Source: JAUILA01 sp964563925
GTDB taxonomy: Bacteria; Bacteroidota; Bacteroidia; Cytophagales; Cyclobacteriaceae
DNA length: 6,317 bases
Direction: 5' to 3'
NCBI GenBank assembly: GCA_964563925.1
Contig: CAZLZD010000112.1
Coordinates: 1-6,317 of the forward strand
The notes beneath the pieces are model-generated. The model was not told the origin of the DNA and did no database searches. It saw only the letters and a list, made by a program, of their open reading frames with translations. Positions 5,825 through 6,317 of this stretch are shown here, one piece after another (position 1 is the first letter of the stretch; each line of letters opens with the position of its first letter). Position numbers and translations under genes: made by a program.

Positions 5825-6317
5825 TGTGCGGGATAACGGGCATCTACGCATTTAATATGATCGGCAGGGTGGGTATGATCCACCTGGCAAAGGCCACCGA
5901 GGCACTCAGTACGAGAGGCCCCGACTTCCAGAATACCTATCACGATAACTCGGTCGGACTGGGCCACCGGAGGCTGTCCATCCTCGATCCTTCCCCGGAA
6001 GGCCACCAGCCGATGTCGGATGCTACGGGCAGGTACCGCATTGTGTTCAACGGGGAGATTTTCAATTTCCGTGAACTCAGATCAGAACTAGTTGGTGCTG
6101 GCCACACCTTTCATTCAGAATCAGATACCGAAGTGTTGCTTGCGCTCCTGATCAGGGAGGGCAAGGCATGTCTTTCGCGGCTGAATGGTTTTTTTGCCTT
6201 CGCCTTTTACGATGCACAGGAAGGGTCCCTGCTGATTGCCCGGGACCGTTTCGGCATTAAACCGCTCTATTACCTGCTCGACCAGGACCGGCTCCTGTTT
6301 GCCTCGGAAATGAAGTC
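5824..6317 (+). CDS. asnB: Asparagine synthetase (glutamine-hydrolysing), N-terminal part, cut by the window end
   Basis: The frame starts at the ATG whose A is the last base of the preceding TGA, and stays open to the window end (164 codons plus two bases). It begins MCGITGIYAF. After removal of Met, Cys2 is the N-terminal nucleophile of class II glutamine amidotransferases. Other residues of the glutaminase pocket are present: RGPD (31-34), GHRRLSILD with Arg50 (48-55), NGEI with Asn76 and Glu78, SESDTE with Asp101, and ARDRFGIKPLYY (139-150). The glutaminase domain is therefore almost complete and looks active. The synthetase domain, which adenylates aspartate and transfers ammonia, lies outside. 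Known reaction: aspartate, glutamine and ATP give asparagine, glutamate, AMP and pyrophosphate. The TGATG overlap implies translational coupling to the oxidoreductase. AsnB paralogues also occur in surface-polysaccharide clusters in this phylum, so amidation of another substrate remains possible. Confidence 0.94.
   Translation, partial: MCGITGIYAFNMIGRVGMIHLAKATEALSTRGPDFQNTYHDNSVGLGHRRLSILDPSPEGHQPMSDATGRYRIVFNGEIFNFRELRSELVGAGHTFHSESDTEVLLALLIREGKACLSRLNGFFAFAFYDAQEGSLLIARDRFGIKPLYYLLDQDRLLFASEMK

Overview
The window looks like ordinary chromosomal DNA from a member of the Bacteroidota. The evidence is a perfect TAnnTTTG-type -7 box in front of the tRNA gene, a close match with a TTG -33 element in front of the lipoprotein gene, little sign of Shine-Dalgarno sequences, and protein types familiar from that phylum: a long fused FAD/Fe-S oxidoreductase, a compact NlpC/P60 lipoprotein and an AsnB of the MCGITGIYAFN type. 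Most of the window is GC-rich, about 60% in the one stretch of the oxidoreductase gene I counted. The first 315 bases are about 42% GC by hand count.

Layout from left to right: the C-terminal part of a GNAT acetyltransferase (+, cut by the left edge); converging with it, an ABC-F ATPase (-); two factor-independent terminators in tandem that serve the minus strand; tRNA-Ala(GGC) (-) with its own promoter; a small NlpC/P60 lipoprotein gene (-); a 104-bp AT-rich divergent promoter region; a 977-residue FAD-linked oxidase/Fe-S/CCG protein (+); and, overlapping its stop codon by one base, the first 164 residues of a glutamine-dependent asparagine synthetase (+, cut by the right edge). No stretch longer than 300 bases lacks a gene.

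The genes fall into three groups. The oxidoreductase and asparagine synthetase are almost certainly one transcription unit. The lipoprotein and tRNA genes run left from the divergent region and end at the tandem terminators. The ABC-F gene then starts its own unit and runs towards the GNAT gene. There is no mobile element, CRISPR array, phage gene or recognisable defence system. I see no strong candidate for a new system. The best leads are small: a 12-codon upstream ORF overlapping the ABC-F start, a hairpin made of two copies of a 10-bp palindrome at the ABC-F stop codon, and the tight coupling of a D-2-hydroxyglutarate-dehydrogenase-like enzyme to an asparagine synthetase.
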